Assembly (NCBI GenBank): GCA_015655355.1
Contig: JAATFG010000017.1
Span: forward strand, 19,054-83,053
Source of the DNA: Lysobacterales bacterium
Lineage (GTDB): Bacteria; Pseudomonadota; Gammaproteobacteria; Xanthomonadales; Xanthomonadaceae
Direction of reading: 5' to 3'
Length of the DNA stretch: 64,000 nt
This document shows, in pieces, positions 1 to 14,248 of this stretch. The translations under genes and the position numbers were made by a program. Below the pieces are notes generated by a model. That model did not search any database and was not told where the DNA came from. It was given only the letters and a program-made list of their open reading frames with translations. Numbering within the stretch: position 1 is the first letter of the stretch; each line of letters starts with the position of its first letter.

Positions 1-560
1 TGCGCCGGCACGTTGCCGAGGTGCTTCGCCGTCACCCACACCTGGCCGATGATCTCGGCGGTGGTGAGGTTGCGATTGAAGCCCTGCGTGGCGGTCGAGC
101 AGAACGAGCAATTCAGCCCGCAGCCGACCTGCGAGGACACGCACAGCGTGCCGCGGCCCTTGTCCGGGATGTACACGGTTTCCACCGCGTTCTTGCCGTC
201 CACGCCCATGCCCAGCAGCCATTTGTGGGTGCCGTCGCTAGATGGCTTGTCGAACACGACGTTGGGCACGACGACTTCGGCGTGTTCCTGCAGCTTGGCG
301 CGCAGGTTCTTGCCGAGGTCGGTCATCCCGTCGAAATCGGTGACGTAGCGGTGGTGGATCCACTTCATCACCTGGTGCGCGCGGAATTTCTGCTCGCCCA
401 GTTTCCCGACGAAGAACTGCTCCATGCCCGCGCGATCGAGATCGAGCAGGTTCTGCTTGCGCGCAGACGCAGCCACGACGGGCAACGGCGCGATGTCCGT
501 TGCCAGCTTCAGCGGAATCGGCGAAGCCGTCTGCTGCGGGTTGTCGTCGTGGCTGCTCAT
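1..560 (-). CDS. rlmN: 23S rRNA (adenine2503-C2)-methyltransferase RlmN (3' part outside window)
   Basis: Reverse-strand translation [10 protein letters not shown]...[26 protein letters not shown]...[36 protein letters not shown]; radical-SAM CxxxCxxC motif; runs off the window edge. Confidence 0.93.
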   Translation of the reverse strand, partial: MSSHDDNPQQTASPIPLKLATDIAPLPVVAASARKQNLLDLDRAGMEQFFVGKLGEQKFRAHQVMKWIHHRYVTDFDGMTDLGKNLRAKLQEHAEVVVPNVVFDKPSSDGTHKWLLGMGVDGKNAVETVYIPDKGRGTLCVSSQVGCGLNCSFCSTATQGFNRNLTTAEIIGQVWVTAKHLGNVPA

Positions 561-569
561 GGCGTCAGC

Positions 570-995
570 TTAGCGCGAGAAGATTTCGGTCGCTGCGAAG
601 AAGTACGCGATTTCGATGTTCGCGTTCTCCACCGAGTCCGAACCGTGCGCGGCATTGGCGTCGATGCTGTCGGCGAAGTCGGCGCGGATGGTGCCCGGCG
701 CGGCATCCTTCGGGTTGGTGGCACCGAGGATTTCGCGGTGCTTGAGCACGGCGTTGTCGCCTTCCAGCACCTGGATCGCAACCGGGCCGGAGATCATGAA
801 CTCGACCAGTGCGTTGAAGAACGGGCGCTCCTTGTGCACGGCATAGAAGCCTTCGGCTTCGCGGCGCGACAGGTGTTTCATCTTCGAGGCGACGATCTTC
901 AGACCGTTCTTCTCGAAACGGGCGTAGATTTCGCCGATGACGTTCTTGGCCACGGCATCGGGTTTGACGATCGACAGGGTGCGCTCCAGCGCCAT
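570..995 (-). CDS. ndk: Nucleoside diphosphate kinase
   Basis: [34 protein letters not shown]...; 141 aa; internal start of the 570..1142 ORF. Confidence 0.97.
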   Translation of the reverse strand: MALERTLSIVKPDAVAKNVIGEIYARFEKNGLKIVASKMKHLSRREAEGFYAVHKERPFFNALVEFMISGPVAIQVLEGDNAVLKHREILGATNPKDAAPGTIRADFADSIDANAAHGSDSVENANIEIAYFFAATEIFSR

Positions 996-1162
996 GAGGG
1001 TTCTCCGAAGGGATTGAAGGAACGAATGCAAAAAACCCGCGTTGAAACGCGGGCTTAGGCGATTTTGGTGGGGCGGATTGTACCCGTGGCCGGCGTGATT
1101 GTCGAAGGCTTCCGCCGGTATCCACTTTCCGCCACTCGACAAATCCGCAAACCCGGCGCATT

Positions 1163-1180
1163 ATCAAACAAGCGTTTGAT
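1163..1180. promoter_or_regulatory. Palindromic operator candidate ATCAAAC-AAGC-GTTTGAT upstream of TetR/fad genes
   Basis: Perfect 7-bp inverted repeat with 4-nt spacer, 36 bp upstream of a TetR-family start codon. Confidence 0.55.
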
Positions 1181-1215
1181 TCAGGCCTGCCTGCCTCCAT
1201 GACGAATCCTGCCCG

Positions 1216-1827
1216 ATGAACAGCACCGCCCATTTCTCGACCAAGGACCGCATCCTCACCGCGGCCGAGGAGCTGTTCGCCCTGCACGGCTTCGCCGGCA
1301 CCTCGCTGCGCCAGGTGACCAGCAAGGCCGACGTCAACATCGCCGCGGTCAACTACCACTTCGGCAGCAAGGACAACCTGGTCAACGAAGTCTTTCGCCG
1401 GCGCATGGATGAAATGTCCAAGGCACGCATCGCGCAACTGCGAAACGCGCAGCAGAAAGACCCGTGCGACATGCACGCCCTGCTCGCCGCCTTCATCGAG
1501 CCGGCGCTGGCCGTGGTCGAACACAACGGCGCTTTCGTGCGCGTGCTTGCCCGTGCCTACGTCGAAAAGAACGACAAACTGCGCCAGTTCCTGTCCGAGA
1601 ACTACGGCCACGTGCTGCGCGAATTCGCCAAGGCGATCGCGCCGTGCGTGCCACAGCTGAGCAAGGCGCAACTGTATTGGCGGCTGGATTTCACCATCGG
1701 CGCGCTGACCTACACGATGGCCGACTTCGGCACGGTCAAGCGACGCGAAGGCGTCACCGAAGGCGCGCATCGTGAGCGCGCGGCGCAAGAGCTCATCCAA
1801 TTCGCAGAGGCCGGCCTGCGCGCCTGA
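1216..1827 (+). CDS. TetR/AcrR family transcriptional regulator (fatty-acid type, candidate)
   Basis: N-terminal HTH DRILTAAEELFALHGFAGTSLRQVTSKADVNIAAVNYHFGSK typical of TetR; precedes beta-oxidation genes. Confidence 0.85.
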   Translation: MNSTAHFSTKDRILTAAEELFALHGFAGTSLRQVTSKADVNIAAVNYHFGSKDNLVNEVFRRRMDEMSKARIAQLRNAQQKDPCDMHALLAAFIEPALAVVEHNGAFVRVLARAYVEKNDKLRQFLSENYGHVLREFAKAIAPCVPQLSKAQLYWRLDFTIGALTYTMADFGTVKRREGVTEGAHRERAAQELIQFAEAGLRA

Positions 1828-1892
1828 ACGAAGTTCCAGTCCAGGCTCAAGAACCGGAAAATTTCCCGTTTCACAACAAAGGGTTGCATGAC

Positions 1893-4265
1893 ATGTCCGA
1901 GAAACTTCTTGTGAGAAAAGTCGCGGTGCTGGGCGCCGGCGTGATGGGGGCGCAGATCGCCGCCCATTTGACCAATGCCGGCGTCGACACCGTCCTGTTC
2001 GATCTTCCTGCGAAGGAAGGCGACCCGAACGGCATCGTGCTCAAGGCCATCGCCAACCTGGGCAAACTCTCGCCGGCGCCGCTGGCGAGCAAGTCGCTGG
2101 CCGAAGCGATCACGCCGGCGAATTACGACGGAGGCGCCGAACTGTTGCAGGGCTGCGACCTGATCATCGAAGCCATCGCCGAACGCATGGACTGGAAGCA
2201 GGACCTGTACAAGAAAATCGCCCCGTTCGTGCCGGCGCATGCGATCCTCGCGTCCAACACCTCGGGCCTGGGCATCAACAAGCTGGCCGAAGTGCTGCCG
2301 GAGGAAATGCGCCACCGCTTCTGCGGCGTGCATTTCTTCAACCCGCCGCGCTACATGCACCTGGCCGAACTGATCCCGGCCACCACCACCGAAACGAAAT
2401 ACCTCGAAGGCCTCGAAACCTTCCTCGTCAGCACGCTCGGCAAGGGCGTGGTGTACGCCAAGGACACGCCGAACTTCATCGGCAACCGCATCGGCGTTTT
2501 CAGCATCCTCGCCACCATCCACCACACCGCCGCGTTCAAGCTCGGCTTCGATGAAGTCGATGCGGTCACCGGCCCGTTGATCGGCCGCCCGAAGTCGGCG
2601 ACCTATCGCACTTCCGATGTCGTTGGTCTGGACACGATGGCCCACGTCATCAAGACCATGGCCGACACCCTGCCGGACGACCCGTGGCATGCCTTCTTCA
2701 AGTCGCCGGCGTGGCTGGATGCGTTGATCGCCAAGGGCGCGCTGGGCCAGAAGACCGGCGCCGGCATCTTCCGCAAGGTCGGCAAGGACATCGTCGTGCT
2801 CGACCTCGACAAGCAGGATTACCGCGCCAGCGACCGCAAGGCCGCCGACGAAGTGGTCGAAATCCTCAGGACGAAAAACCCGGCCGAGAAGTTCGCCAAG
2901 CTGCGCGCCAGCCAGCATCCGCAGGCACAGTTCCTGTGGGCGACGTTCCGTGACCTGTTCCATTACAGCGCGTATCACTTGGCCGACATCGCCGACACCG
3001 CGCGCGACGTCGATTTCGCGATCCGCTGGGGCTACGGCTGGAACCTCGGCCCGTTCGAGACCTGGCAGGCCGCCGGCTGGAAGCAGGTCGCGCAATGGGT
3101 TGCCGAAGACATCGCCGCGGGCAAGGCGATGGTCAACGCGCCGCTGCCGGCGTGGGTCACCGATGGCCGCGATGGCGTGCATGCCGCCGAAGGCTCGTAT
3201 TCACCGGCAAAGAACGCGCTGTTGCCGCGCTCGACGCTGGCCGTGTACCAGCGCCAGCGCTTCCCCGACCCGCTGCTGGGCGAAGTGTTCGCGCAGGGCG
3301 AAACCGTGTTCGAGAACGACGGCATCCGCCTGTGGACGGATGGCGACGACATCGGCGTCATCTCGTTCAAGACCAAGATGAACACCGTCAGCGACGACGT
3401 GCTGAATGGCATCCAGGAAGCCATTTCCATCGCCGAGAAGAAATTCAAGGGCGTGGTGATCTGGCAGACCAAGGAGCCCTTCTCTGCCGGCGCAGATCTG
3501 GCCGCTGCACTGGCCGGTTTGAAGGAAGGCAAGTTCGCCGAATTCGAGGCGATGGTTGCCAACTTCCAGAAGACTTCGCAGCGCATCAAGTATTCGCTGG
3601 TACCGGTGGTTGCGGCAGTGCGCGGCCTCGCCCTTGGCGGCGGTTGCGAATTCCAGATGCACAGCGCCAAGAGCGTCGCTTCGCTGGAAAGCTACATCGG
3701 TCTGGTCGAAGCCGGCGTCGGTTTGCTGCCGGCCGGTGGCGGCCTGAAGGAGCTGGCGGTGCGTGCGTCGCACGCGGCTGGCCCGGGCGGCGACGTGTTC
3801 GCCGAACTGAAGAAGGTGTTCGAGACCATCGCGATGGCGAAAGTGTCCATGTCCGCGCTCGAAGCGAAGGAACTGGGCTTGATGCGCGCTACCGACAAGG
3901 TGGCGTACAACGCGTTCGAGGCACTCTTCATCGCCAAGAACGAAGCGCGCGCGCTGTTCGATTCCGGTTATCGCCCGCCGCTGCCGGCACGCCGCATCCA
4001 GGTGGCCGGCGACGTCGGCATCGCCACCTTCAAGATGATCCTGGTGAACATGCTCGAAGGCCGCTTCATCAGCGAATACGACTACGAAATTGCTTCGCGC
4101 ATCGCCACCGTGTTGTGCGGCGGTGAAGTGGATCGCGGTTCCATCGTCGACGAGGAGTGGCTGCTGACGCTCGAACGCAAGCACTTCGTCGAACTGGCGC
4201 AGCAGAAGAAAACGCAGGATCGCATCGAGCACATGCTCAAGACCGGCAAGCCGCTGCGCAACTAA
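1893..4265 (+). CDS. 3-hydroxyacyl-CoA dehydrogenase / enoyl-CoA hydratase fusion
   Basis: Rossmann VAVLGAGVMGAQIAAHL at N-term, crotonase-like VVAAVRGLALGGGCEFQMHS at C-term. Confidence 0.93.
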   Translation: MSEKLLVRKVAVLGAGVMGAQIAAHLTNAGVDTVLFDLPAKEGDPNGIVLKAIANLGKLSPAPLASKSLAEAITPANYDGGAELLQGCDLIIEAIAERMDWKQDLYKKIAPFVPAHAILASNTSGLGINKLAEVLPEEMRHRFCGVHFFNPPRYMHLAELIPATTTETKYLEGLETFLVSTLGKGVVYAKDTPNFIGNRIGVFSILATIHHTAAFKLGFDEVDAVTGPLIGRPKSATYRTSDVVGLDTMAHVIKTMADTLPDDPWHAFFKSPAWLDALIAKGALGQKTGAGIFRKVGKDIVVLDLDKQDYRASDRKAADEVVEILRTKNPAEKFAKLRASQHPQAQFLWATFRDLFHYSAYHLADIADTARDVDFAIRWGYGWNLGPFETWQAAGWKQVAQWVAEDIAAGKAMVNAPLPAWVTDGRDGVHAAEGSYSPAKNALLPRSTLAVYQRQRFPDPLLGEVFAQGETVFENDGIRLWTDGDDIGVISFKTKMNTVSDDVLNGIQEAISIAEKKFKGVVIWQTKEPFSAGADLAAALAGLKEGKFAEFEAMVANFQKTSQRIKYSLVPVVAAVRGLALGGGCEFQMHSAKSVASLESYIGLVEAGVGLLPAGGGLKELAVRASHAAGPGGDVFAELKKVFETIAMAKVSMSALEAKELGLMRATDKVAYNAFEALFIAKNEARALFDSGYRPPLPARRIQVAGDVGIATFKMILVNMLEGRFISEYDYEIASRIATVLCGGEVDRGSIVDEEWLLTLERKHFVELAQQKKTQDRIEHMLKTGKPLRN

Positions 4266-4290
4266 CTGACGATGACATTGGAGAAATGAA

Positions 4291-5499
4291 ATGAGCAAAG
4301 TGATTCAAGACGCCTACATCGTCGCCGCCACCCGCACACCGGTCGGCAAGGCGCCCAAGGGCGTGTTCCGCAACACCCGTCCCGACGAACTGCTGGCGCA
4401 CGTGCTGAAGTCCGTCGTCGCGCAGGCGCCGGGCATCGACCTCGCCCGCATCGACGACGCCATCATCGGCTGCGCGATGCCCGAGGGCGAGCAAGGCATG
4501 AACGTGGCGCGCATCGGCGTGTTGCTGGCCGGCCTGCCGAACAGCGTGGCCGGGCAGACCATCAACCGTTTCTGCTCGTCCGGCTTGCAGGCGGTGGCAT
4601 TGGCGGCGAACGAAATCCGCCTCGGCAATGCCGACCTGATGCTTGCCGGCGGCACCGAATCAATGTCGATGGTGCCGATGATGGGCAACAAGGTGGCGCT
4701 GTCGCCGCAGGTGTTCGCGAAGGACGAGAACGTCGCGATCGCCTACGGCATGGGCATCACCGCCGAGAAGGTCGCCGAGGAATGGAAAGTCTCGCGCGAA
4801 GACCAGGACGCGTTTGCGCTGGCCTCGCACCAGAAGGCGCTGGCTGCGCAGGCCGCCGGTGAATTCGCGCAGGAAATCAGCCCATACGAAGTGATTTCGC
4901 GCATTCCCGACCTCGCCGGAAACACGATCCAGTTGCGCAAGAAGCTGATCGCCGCCGACGAAGGCCCGCGCGCCGACACCTCGCTGGAAGGTCTGGCCAA
5001 GCTGCGCACGGTGTTCCGCAACCCGCAGTTCGGCGGCAGCGTCACTGCGGGCACTTCGTCGCAGATGAGCGACGGCGCCGGTGCGGTGCTGCTGGCATCG
5101 GAAGCGGCGATCAAGCAATACGGCCTGACGCCGCTGGCGCGCTTCGTGTCGTTCTCGGTCGCCGGCGTGCGCCCGGAAGTGATGGGCATCGGCCCGATCG
5201 CGGCGATTCCGAAGGCGCTCAAGCAAGCCGGTTTGACCAAGGATCAGCTCGACTGGATCGAACTCAACGAAGCCTTCGCCGCGCAGTCGCTGGCGGTGAT
5301 CCGCGACAGCGAACTCGATCCTAGCAAGGTCAATCCGCTCGGCGGTGCGATCGCACTCGGCCACCCACTCGGCGCGACCGGCGCGATCCGCACCGCGACG
5401 ATCGTCCACGGCCTGCGCCGCCACCAGAAGAAGTACGGCATGGTGACGATGTGCATCGGCACCGGCATGGGCGCAGCGGGCATCTTCGAGTCGCTTTGA
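4291..5499 (+). CDS. Acetyl-CoA acyltransferase (thiolase)
   Basis: Thiolase motifs NRFCSSGLQAV, GHPLGATGAIR, CIGTGMGAAGIFE. Confidence 0.95.
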   Translation: MSKVIQDAYIVAATRTPVGKAPKGVFRNTRPDELLAHVLKSVVAQAPGIDLARIDDAIIGCAMPEGEQGMNVARIGVLLAGLPNSVAGQTINRFCSSGLQAVALAANEIRLGNADLMLAGGTESMSMVPMMGNKVALSPQVFAKDENVAIAYGMGITAEKVAEEWKVSREDQDAFALASHQKALAAQAAGEFAQEISPYEVISRIPDLAGNTIQLRKKLIAADEGPRADTSLEGLAKLRTVFRNPQFGGSVTAGTSSQMSDGAGAVLLASEAAIKQYGLTPLARFVSFSVAGVRPEVMGIGPIAAIPKALKQAGLTKDQLDWIELNEAFAAQSLAVIRDSELDPSKVNPLGGAIALGHPLGATGAIRTATIVHGLRRHQKKYGMVTMCIGTGMGAAGIFESL

Positions 5500-5518
5500 T
5501 TCGCTTCATGCAGCAAAG

Positions 5519-5547
5519 AAAAAGGCCGCGAAATCCGCGGCCTTTTT
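5519..5547 (+). terminator. Rho-independent terminator after thiolase
   Basis: AAAAAGGCCGCG-AAATC-CGCGGCCTTTTT. Confidence 0.85.
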
Positions 5548-5563
5548 CTATTCTCACTTGAGC

Positions 5564-6043
5564 TTAATTCCCACGAGCACCGCTCCAATTTCGCCAATTC
5601 GATTGTGGCTGGCTTGTCACTGGTTGCTGTTGTGCTGGCGTATTTTCAGGTTGTATTACGGATTGCTGCGAAGGCAAAGACACAGGGTCTTGCTGGGTTG
5701 GATCGGTCGAGCATTGCTTCGCTTCGAGTATTTTCTTGACAGCCTCTTTTTCGCCCCTAACTTCTGCAAGTTGGTCTTCTACTGCGCGGTTCGGGCGGCC
5801 GCCATATGAAATCCAAAATGCCTGCACCTTGCCGGTATGGTGTCGCTGATCTTCAGCTGTAGCCAACTGACTTTCTCCTCTGACCAGATCGTTCAACTCG
5901 GCAACAAGCTGACCACAGGAATATTGTGCGTACTTCGAGATGGGCACATATGTTGCAGTGATTTTTGACGACTTCGGCGGCACGTCAAAACAACCTGCCA
6001 ACAACACACACGACACGGCCAAGACCGCAACGCGAATCTTCAT
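5564..6043 (-). CDS. Putative lipoprotein, unknown function
   Basis: Signal peptide and lipobox VLLAGCF; Q/P-rich C-terminus. Confidence 0.7.
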   Translation of the reverse strand: MKIRVAVLAVSCVLLAGCFDVPPKSSKITATYVPISKYAQYSCGQLVAELNDLVRGESQLATAEDQRHHTGKVQAFWISYGGRPNRAVEDQLAEVRGEKEAVKKILEAKQCSTDPTQQDPVSLPSQQSVIQPENTPAQQQPVTSQPQSNWRNWSGARGN

Positions 6044-6117
6044 ATCCTCGTCCTTATGGATTTCCCCGAGCCTTGATTATGGCGAGAAAACCGCCATGCG
6101 CAAATCGGGAGACTTGA

Positions 6118-8475
<2,358 letters not shown>

Positions 8476-8520
8476 GGGTTGACTTGACCTGAAAAAGTGC
8501 CTGTTAGTAATTGATAATAA

Positions 8521-9611
<1,091 letters not shown>

Positions 9612-9612
<1 letters not shown>

Positions 9613-10778
9613 TGGCAACGCTGCGCGCTCATCATTCGCTCATGGAAATCCCGGCCGAAAGCTGGGATTCTCTTTGTATGGCGGCAGGGCGTGACGGCCG
9701 CAATCCCTTCGTCGCCCATGCCTTTCTTGCCGGCCTGGAACAGACCGGCTGCATTCGCGAAGAATGGGGCTGGACGCCGCATCACCTGGCGCTGTGGCAA
9801 GGCGATGAACTGGTCGCAGCCGCTCCGGCTTACCTCAAGGGCAATTCGCACGGCGAGTTCGTGTTCGATCACGCCTGGGCGCATGCGTACGCGCGCGCAG
9901 GGCTGGAGTATTTCCCGAAGCTGCTGATCGCCTCGCCCTACTCGCCGGTCACCGGACCGCGCCTGCCGGCGAAGGACAAGACCGCGCGGAACGCGCTGCT
10001 CGGCGCCATCGCAGAACATGCTTGCGAATTCGGCTTGTCGTCAGTGCACGTCAACTTCCACCTCGAAGACGAAGACTCCGCGTTCGACGCGGACGAGTTC
10101 GACAAAGTCTGGCTGCCCCGCAGCGACGTGCAATACCACTGGCGCAACGACGCCGGTTGGCGGGACTTCGACGGTTTCCTCGCCGCGCTCGACCACAAGC
10201 ATCGCAAGAACATCAGGCAGGAGCGCGCGAAAGTGGCGAAAGCCGGCATCACGTTCCGCGTGCTGCACGGCGACGAGGCCAGCGACGACGATCTGGCCGC
10301 GATGTTCGAGTTCTACCTGCAGACCTTCATGGAGCACGGCAATTCGCCGGCGCTTACCCTGGATTTCCTGCGCCACCTGGCCCGGGAAATGCCGCGCAAT
10401 CTGGTGATTTTCCTCGCCGACCTGGCCGCTGAACCGATCGCCGGCGCATTGTGCCTGCGCGGCGGCGACACGCTGTACGGCCGCTACTGGGGCGCGCACG
10501 CGAACGTGTCCGGCCTGCATTTCGAGGCTTGCTATTACCAGGGCATCGAATATTGCCTGCGCGAAGGCCTGCACGTATTCGAGCCGGGCGCACAAGGCGA
10601 GCACAAGATCGCGCGCGGCTTCCTGCCGGCGCCGGTGCGCAGCCGGCACTGGATCGCCGACGCGCAATTCCGCGACGCACTGCGCCGCTGGTGCGAAGAG
10701 GAAACGCGCTCGGTGCATGGCTACGCGCGTTCGCTGCTCGCCCATTCGCCGTATCGCGCCGCGCCAACCGGGAAATGA
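9612..10778 (+). CDS. GNAT family N-acetyltransferase (COG3146-type)
   Basis: ORF MATLRAHHSLMEIPAESWDSL...GAQGEHKIARGFLPAPVRSRHWIAD; overlaps trxB stop by 1 nt. Confidence 0.8.
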
Positions 10779-10844
10779 CCTGCCGGTGATGACGAGCGGG
10801 TCGCAACGCGTGGTTGCAGTGAACGATTACCTACAATCATCCGC

Positions 10845-11624
10845 ATGCGACATTCACCATTCCTGCTGCCATCCGAACCCGATGCGCCGTTTCCGCCCGC
10901 ATCATTGGCGCTGCGCGAGCCGGACGGCCTGCTCGCCATCGGCGGCGACCTGAGCGTGCCGCGCCTGCTCAACGCGTACCGCAACGGGATTTTCCCGTGG
11001 TACTCGCAAGGCCAGCCGATCCTGTGGTGGTCGCCGGACCCGCGTTGCGTGTTCCGCACCGACGGCGTGCACCTGTCGGCGAAATTCCGCCGCCAATTGC
11101 GCCACTCGAACTGGACCGTCCGCGCCGATACCTGTTTCGCCCAGGTCATCGCCGCCTGCGCCAGCGTGCCGCGGGTCGGCCAGGAGGGCACCTGGATCAC
11201 CGCCGAGATGCAGGCGGCCTACAACGCACTGCACCGGCTCGGCCATGCGCATTCGGTCGAAGTGTTCGACGCAGGCGCGCTGGTCGGCGGCCTCTACGGC
11301 GTGGCGATCGGCCGGATGTTCTTCGGCGAATCGATGTTCTCGGCCCGCTCCGGCGGCTCGAAACTGGCCTTGGCCGCGCTGGCCCGGACCTTGCACGGCT
11401 GGGGCTGGCCATTGATCGACGCCCAGGTCGCCAACGACCACACCCTGGGCCTCGGCGCACAGTTGTGGCCGCGCCGCGAATTCCTGCACCGGATTTCCGA
11501 CCAGACCGCGTTGCCGGAACCGCCCGAGGCGTGGACGGCGCGGTTCGGGGAAATCCCGGCCGATGACCTGTCTGCGCCGGAACAGTTCCGTCGCCGGACA
11601 CACGGTTTTGCGCCGAGTGCCTGA
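10845..11624 (+). CDS. aat: Leucyl/phenylalanyl-tRNA--protein transferase
   Basis: REPDGLLAIGGDLSVPRLLNAYRNGIFPWYSQGQPILWWSPDPR. Confidence 0.97.
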   Translation: MRHSPFLLPSEPDAPFPPASLALREPDGLLAIGGDLSVPRLLNAYRNGIFPWYSQGQPILWWSPDPRCVFRTDGVHLSAKFRRQLRHSNWTVRADTCFAQVIAACASVPRVGQEGTWITAEMQAAYNALHRLGHAHSVEVFDAGALVGGLYGVAIGRMFFGESMFSARSGGSKLALAALARTLHGWGWPLIDAQVANDHTLGLGAQLWPRREFLHRISDQTALPEPPEAWTARFGEIPADDLSAPEQFRRRTHGFAPSA

Positions 11625-11687
11625 TGCGCGTACAATGGCCGGCTTTAGCGGCTTGCGCCGCCCCCTTGCGCCCTCCAGCAGAGACAC

Positions 11688-11906
11688 ATGTCGAAAGACG
11701 ACTCCATCGAATTTGAAGGCTCCGTCACCGAGACGCTGCCCAACACCATGTTCCGGGTGAAACTGGAAAATGGCCACGAGATCATCGCCCACATCTCCGG
11801 GCGCATGCGCAAGAACTACATCCGCATCCTCACCGGCGACAAGGTCAAGGTCGAAATGACGCCCTACGACCTGACCAAGGGCCGCATCACCTATCGCATG
11901 AGGTGA
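11688..11906 (+). CDS. infA: Translation initiation factor IF-1
   Basis: [72 protein letters not shown]. Confidence 0.99.
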   Translation: MSKDDSIEFEGSVTETLPNTMFRVKLENGHEIIAHISGRMRKNYIRILTGDKVKVEMTPYDLTKGRITYRMR

Positions 11907-11925
11907 TACGCGCCTGCGGTGCATG

Positions 11926-11952
11926 AAAAAAGCGGCCAATGGCCGCTTTTTT
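11926..11952. terminator. Bidirectional terminator between infA and clpA
   Basis: AAAAAAGCGGCC-AAT-GGCCGCTTTTTT. Confidence 0.9.
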
Positions 11953-11965
11953 CGTTGGTGGGGAT

Positions 11966-14248
11966 TTACTCCACCGTCGCCGGCAACAGCTTTTCCGGCT
12001 CGGACTGCGCCTCGACCACCAGTTCGCCATCGCGCACGTCGATGCTGACCTTGCCGCCGCCCACCAGCTTGCCGAACAGCAATTCGTCGGCCAGCGGGCG
12101 CTTGATCTTGTCCTGGATGATCCGCGCCATCGGCCGCGCGCCCATCAGCGGGTCGAAGCCGTTCTGCGCCAGCCAGTCGCGCGCGGTCGGCGTCGCCGAG
12201 ACGCTGACGTTCTTCTCGTGCAGCAGCGCTTCCAGCTCGATCAGGAACTTGTCGACCACGCGCAGGATGTGGTCGAAGCCCAGCGCGGAGAATTGCACCA
12301 CCGCGTCGAGGCGGTTGCGGAATTCCGGCGAAAAGCCCTTGCGGATCGCTTCCATCGCGTCGGTCGAATGATCCTGCTTGGTGAAGCCGATCGAACGTCG
12401 CGAGGCCTGCGTGGCGCCCGCGTTCGTGGTCATCACCACGATCACGTTCTTGAAGTTGGCCTCGCGCCCGTTGGTGTCGGTGAGGATGCCGCGGTCCATC
12501 ACCTGCAACAGGATGTTGAAAATGTCCGGATGCGCCTTCTCCACTTCGTCCAACAGCAGCACGCAATGCGGGGTCTTGACGATCTTCTCGGTCAGCAGGC
12601 CGCCCTGGTCGAAGCCGACGTAGCCAGGCGGCGCGCCGATCAGGCGCGACACCGAATGCGGCTCCATGTATTCACTCATGTCGAAACGCACCAGCTCGAT
12701 GCCCAGTTGCAACGCGAGCTGCTTGGTCACTTCGGTCTTGCCGACGCCGGTGGGACCGGAAAACAGGAACGAGCCGATCGGCTTTTCCGGATTGCCCAGG
12801 CCCGAACGCGACAGCTTGATCGCCGAGGCCAGCGATTCGATCGCCGCGTCCTGGCCGAAGATCACCATCTTCAGATTGCGCTCAAGATGCTGCAGCACGT
12901 CCTTGTCGGTCGCGCTGACCTGCTTGGCCGGAATGCGCGCCATCTTGCTGACGATGGTTTCGATTTCGGCGATGTCGATCAGGGTCTTGCGCTGGTCTTC
13001 CGGCAGCAGGCGCTGGCGCGCGCCGGCCTCGTCGATCACGTCGATGGCCTTGTCCGGCAGCAGGCGGTCGCCGATGTGCTTGACCGACAGATCCACCGCG
13101 GCCTGCAAGGCCTCGTCGAGGTAGCTGACGTTGTGGTGCGCCTCGTAACGCGGCTTCAGGCCCTTGAGGATTTCGTAGGCCTCGCCGATGGTCGGTTCGA
13201 CCACGTCGATCTTCTGGAAGCGGCGCGCCAGCGCGCGATCCTTCTCGAAGATGCCACGGTATTCCTGGAACGTGGTCGAACCGATGCAGCGCAGTTCGCC
13301 GTTGGCCAGCGCCGGCTTGATGAGATTGCTCGCGTCCATCGTGCCGCCCGACGCGGAACCGGCGCCGATGATGGTGTGGATCTCGTCGATGAACAGCACC
13401 GAGTTCGGAACCTTCTTCACCGCCTGCAGCACTGCCTTCAGGCGCTTCTCGAAATCACCGCGGTACTTGGTGCCGGCGACCAGCGCGCCGAGGTCGAGCG
13501 CGTAGATCGTCGCGTCCGCAAGCACGTCCGGCACCTGGCCATCGACGATGCGCTTGGCCAAACCTTCGGCGATCGCGGTCTTGCCGACGCCGGCTTCGCC
13601 GACGTACAGCGGGTTGTTCTTGCGCCGGCGGCACAGGATCTGGATGGTGCGCTCGATCTCGTCGCCACGGCCGACCAGCGGGTCGATCTTGCCGGCGCGC
13701 GCGGCCTCGTTGAGGTTGGTCGCGTACTCGGCCAATGCATCGCCCTTGGCCTCGCCATCGCTGGACTTGCCTTCGGCCTCGCTTTCACCGGACGCGGCCG
13801 GCGCTTCGCCTTCGCCGGCCTTGGCCACGCCGTGGCTGAGGTAATTGACCACGTCCAAGCGGGTCACGTCCTGCTGGTTGAGGAAGTAGACCGCGTGCGA
13901 ATCCTTCTCGCCGAAGATCGCGACCAGCACGTTGGCGCCGGTCACTTCCTTCTTGCCGGAAGACTGCACGTGGTAGACCGCGCGCTGCAACACGCGCTGG
14001 AAGCCGAGCGTGGGCTGGGTATCGCGACCGTCGTCCTCGGCCAGGCGCGACACCGAGGTTTCGATGGCGCGTTCCAGTTCGCCACGCAGGCGTTCGACGT
14101 CGGCGTTGGTGGCCTTGAGCACGCCCAGCGCCGAGGGGTTGTCCAGCAACGCCAGCAGCAGGTGCTCGACCGTCATGAATTCATGACGGGCTTCGCGGGC
14201 ACGCTTGTAGCATTGGCCAATGGTCTGTTCGAGGTCTTTGCTGAACAT
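11966..14248 (-). CDS. clpA: ATP-dependent Clp protease ATP-binding subunit ClpA
   Basis: MFSKDLEQTIGQCYKRAREARHEFMTVEHLLLALLDN; two AAA modules. Confidence 0.98.
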   Translation of the reverse strand: MFSKDLEQTIGQCYKRAREARHEFMTVEHLLLALLDNPSALGVLKATNADVERLRGELERAIETSVSRLAEDDGRDTQPTLGFQRVLQRAVYHVQSSGKKEVTGANVLVAIFGEKDSHAVYFLNQQDVTRLDVVNYLSHGVAKAGEGEAPAASGESEAEGKSSDGEAKGDALAEYATNLNEAARAGKIDPLVGRGDEIERTIQILCRRRKNNPLYVGEAGVGKTAIAEGLAKRIVDGQVPDVLADATIYALDLGALVAGTKYRGDFEKRLKAVLQAVKKVPNSVLFIDEIHTIIGAGSASGGTMDASNLIKPALANGELRCIGSTTFQEYRGIFEKDRALARRFQKIDVVEPTIGEAYEILKGLKPRYEAHHNVSYLDEALQAAVDLSVKHIGDRLLPDKAIDVIDEAGARQRLLPEDQRKTLIDIAEIETIVSKMARIPAKQVSATDKDVLQHLERNLKMVIFGQDAAIESLASAIKLSRSGLGNPEKPIGSFLFSGPTGVGKTEVTKQLALQLGIELVRFDMSEYMEPHSVSRLIGAPPGYVGFDQGGLLTEKIVKTPHCVLLLDEVEKAHPDIFNILLQVMDRGILTDTNGREANFKNVIVVMTTNAGATQASRRSIGFTKQDHSTDAMEAIRKGFSPEFRNRLDAVVQFSALGFDHILRVVDKFLIELEALLHEKNVSVSATPTARDWLAQNGFDPLMGARPMARIIQDKIKRPLADELLFGKLVGGGKVSIDVRDGELVVEAQSEPEKLLPATVE

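Noticed and set aside
5558-5809. 83-aa plus-strand ORF overlapping the lipoprotein gene
   Set aside because: Antisense to the lipoprotein with a signal peptide and lipobox; no ribosome-binding or domain support.
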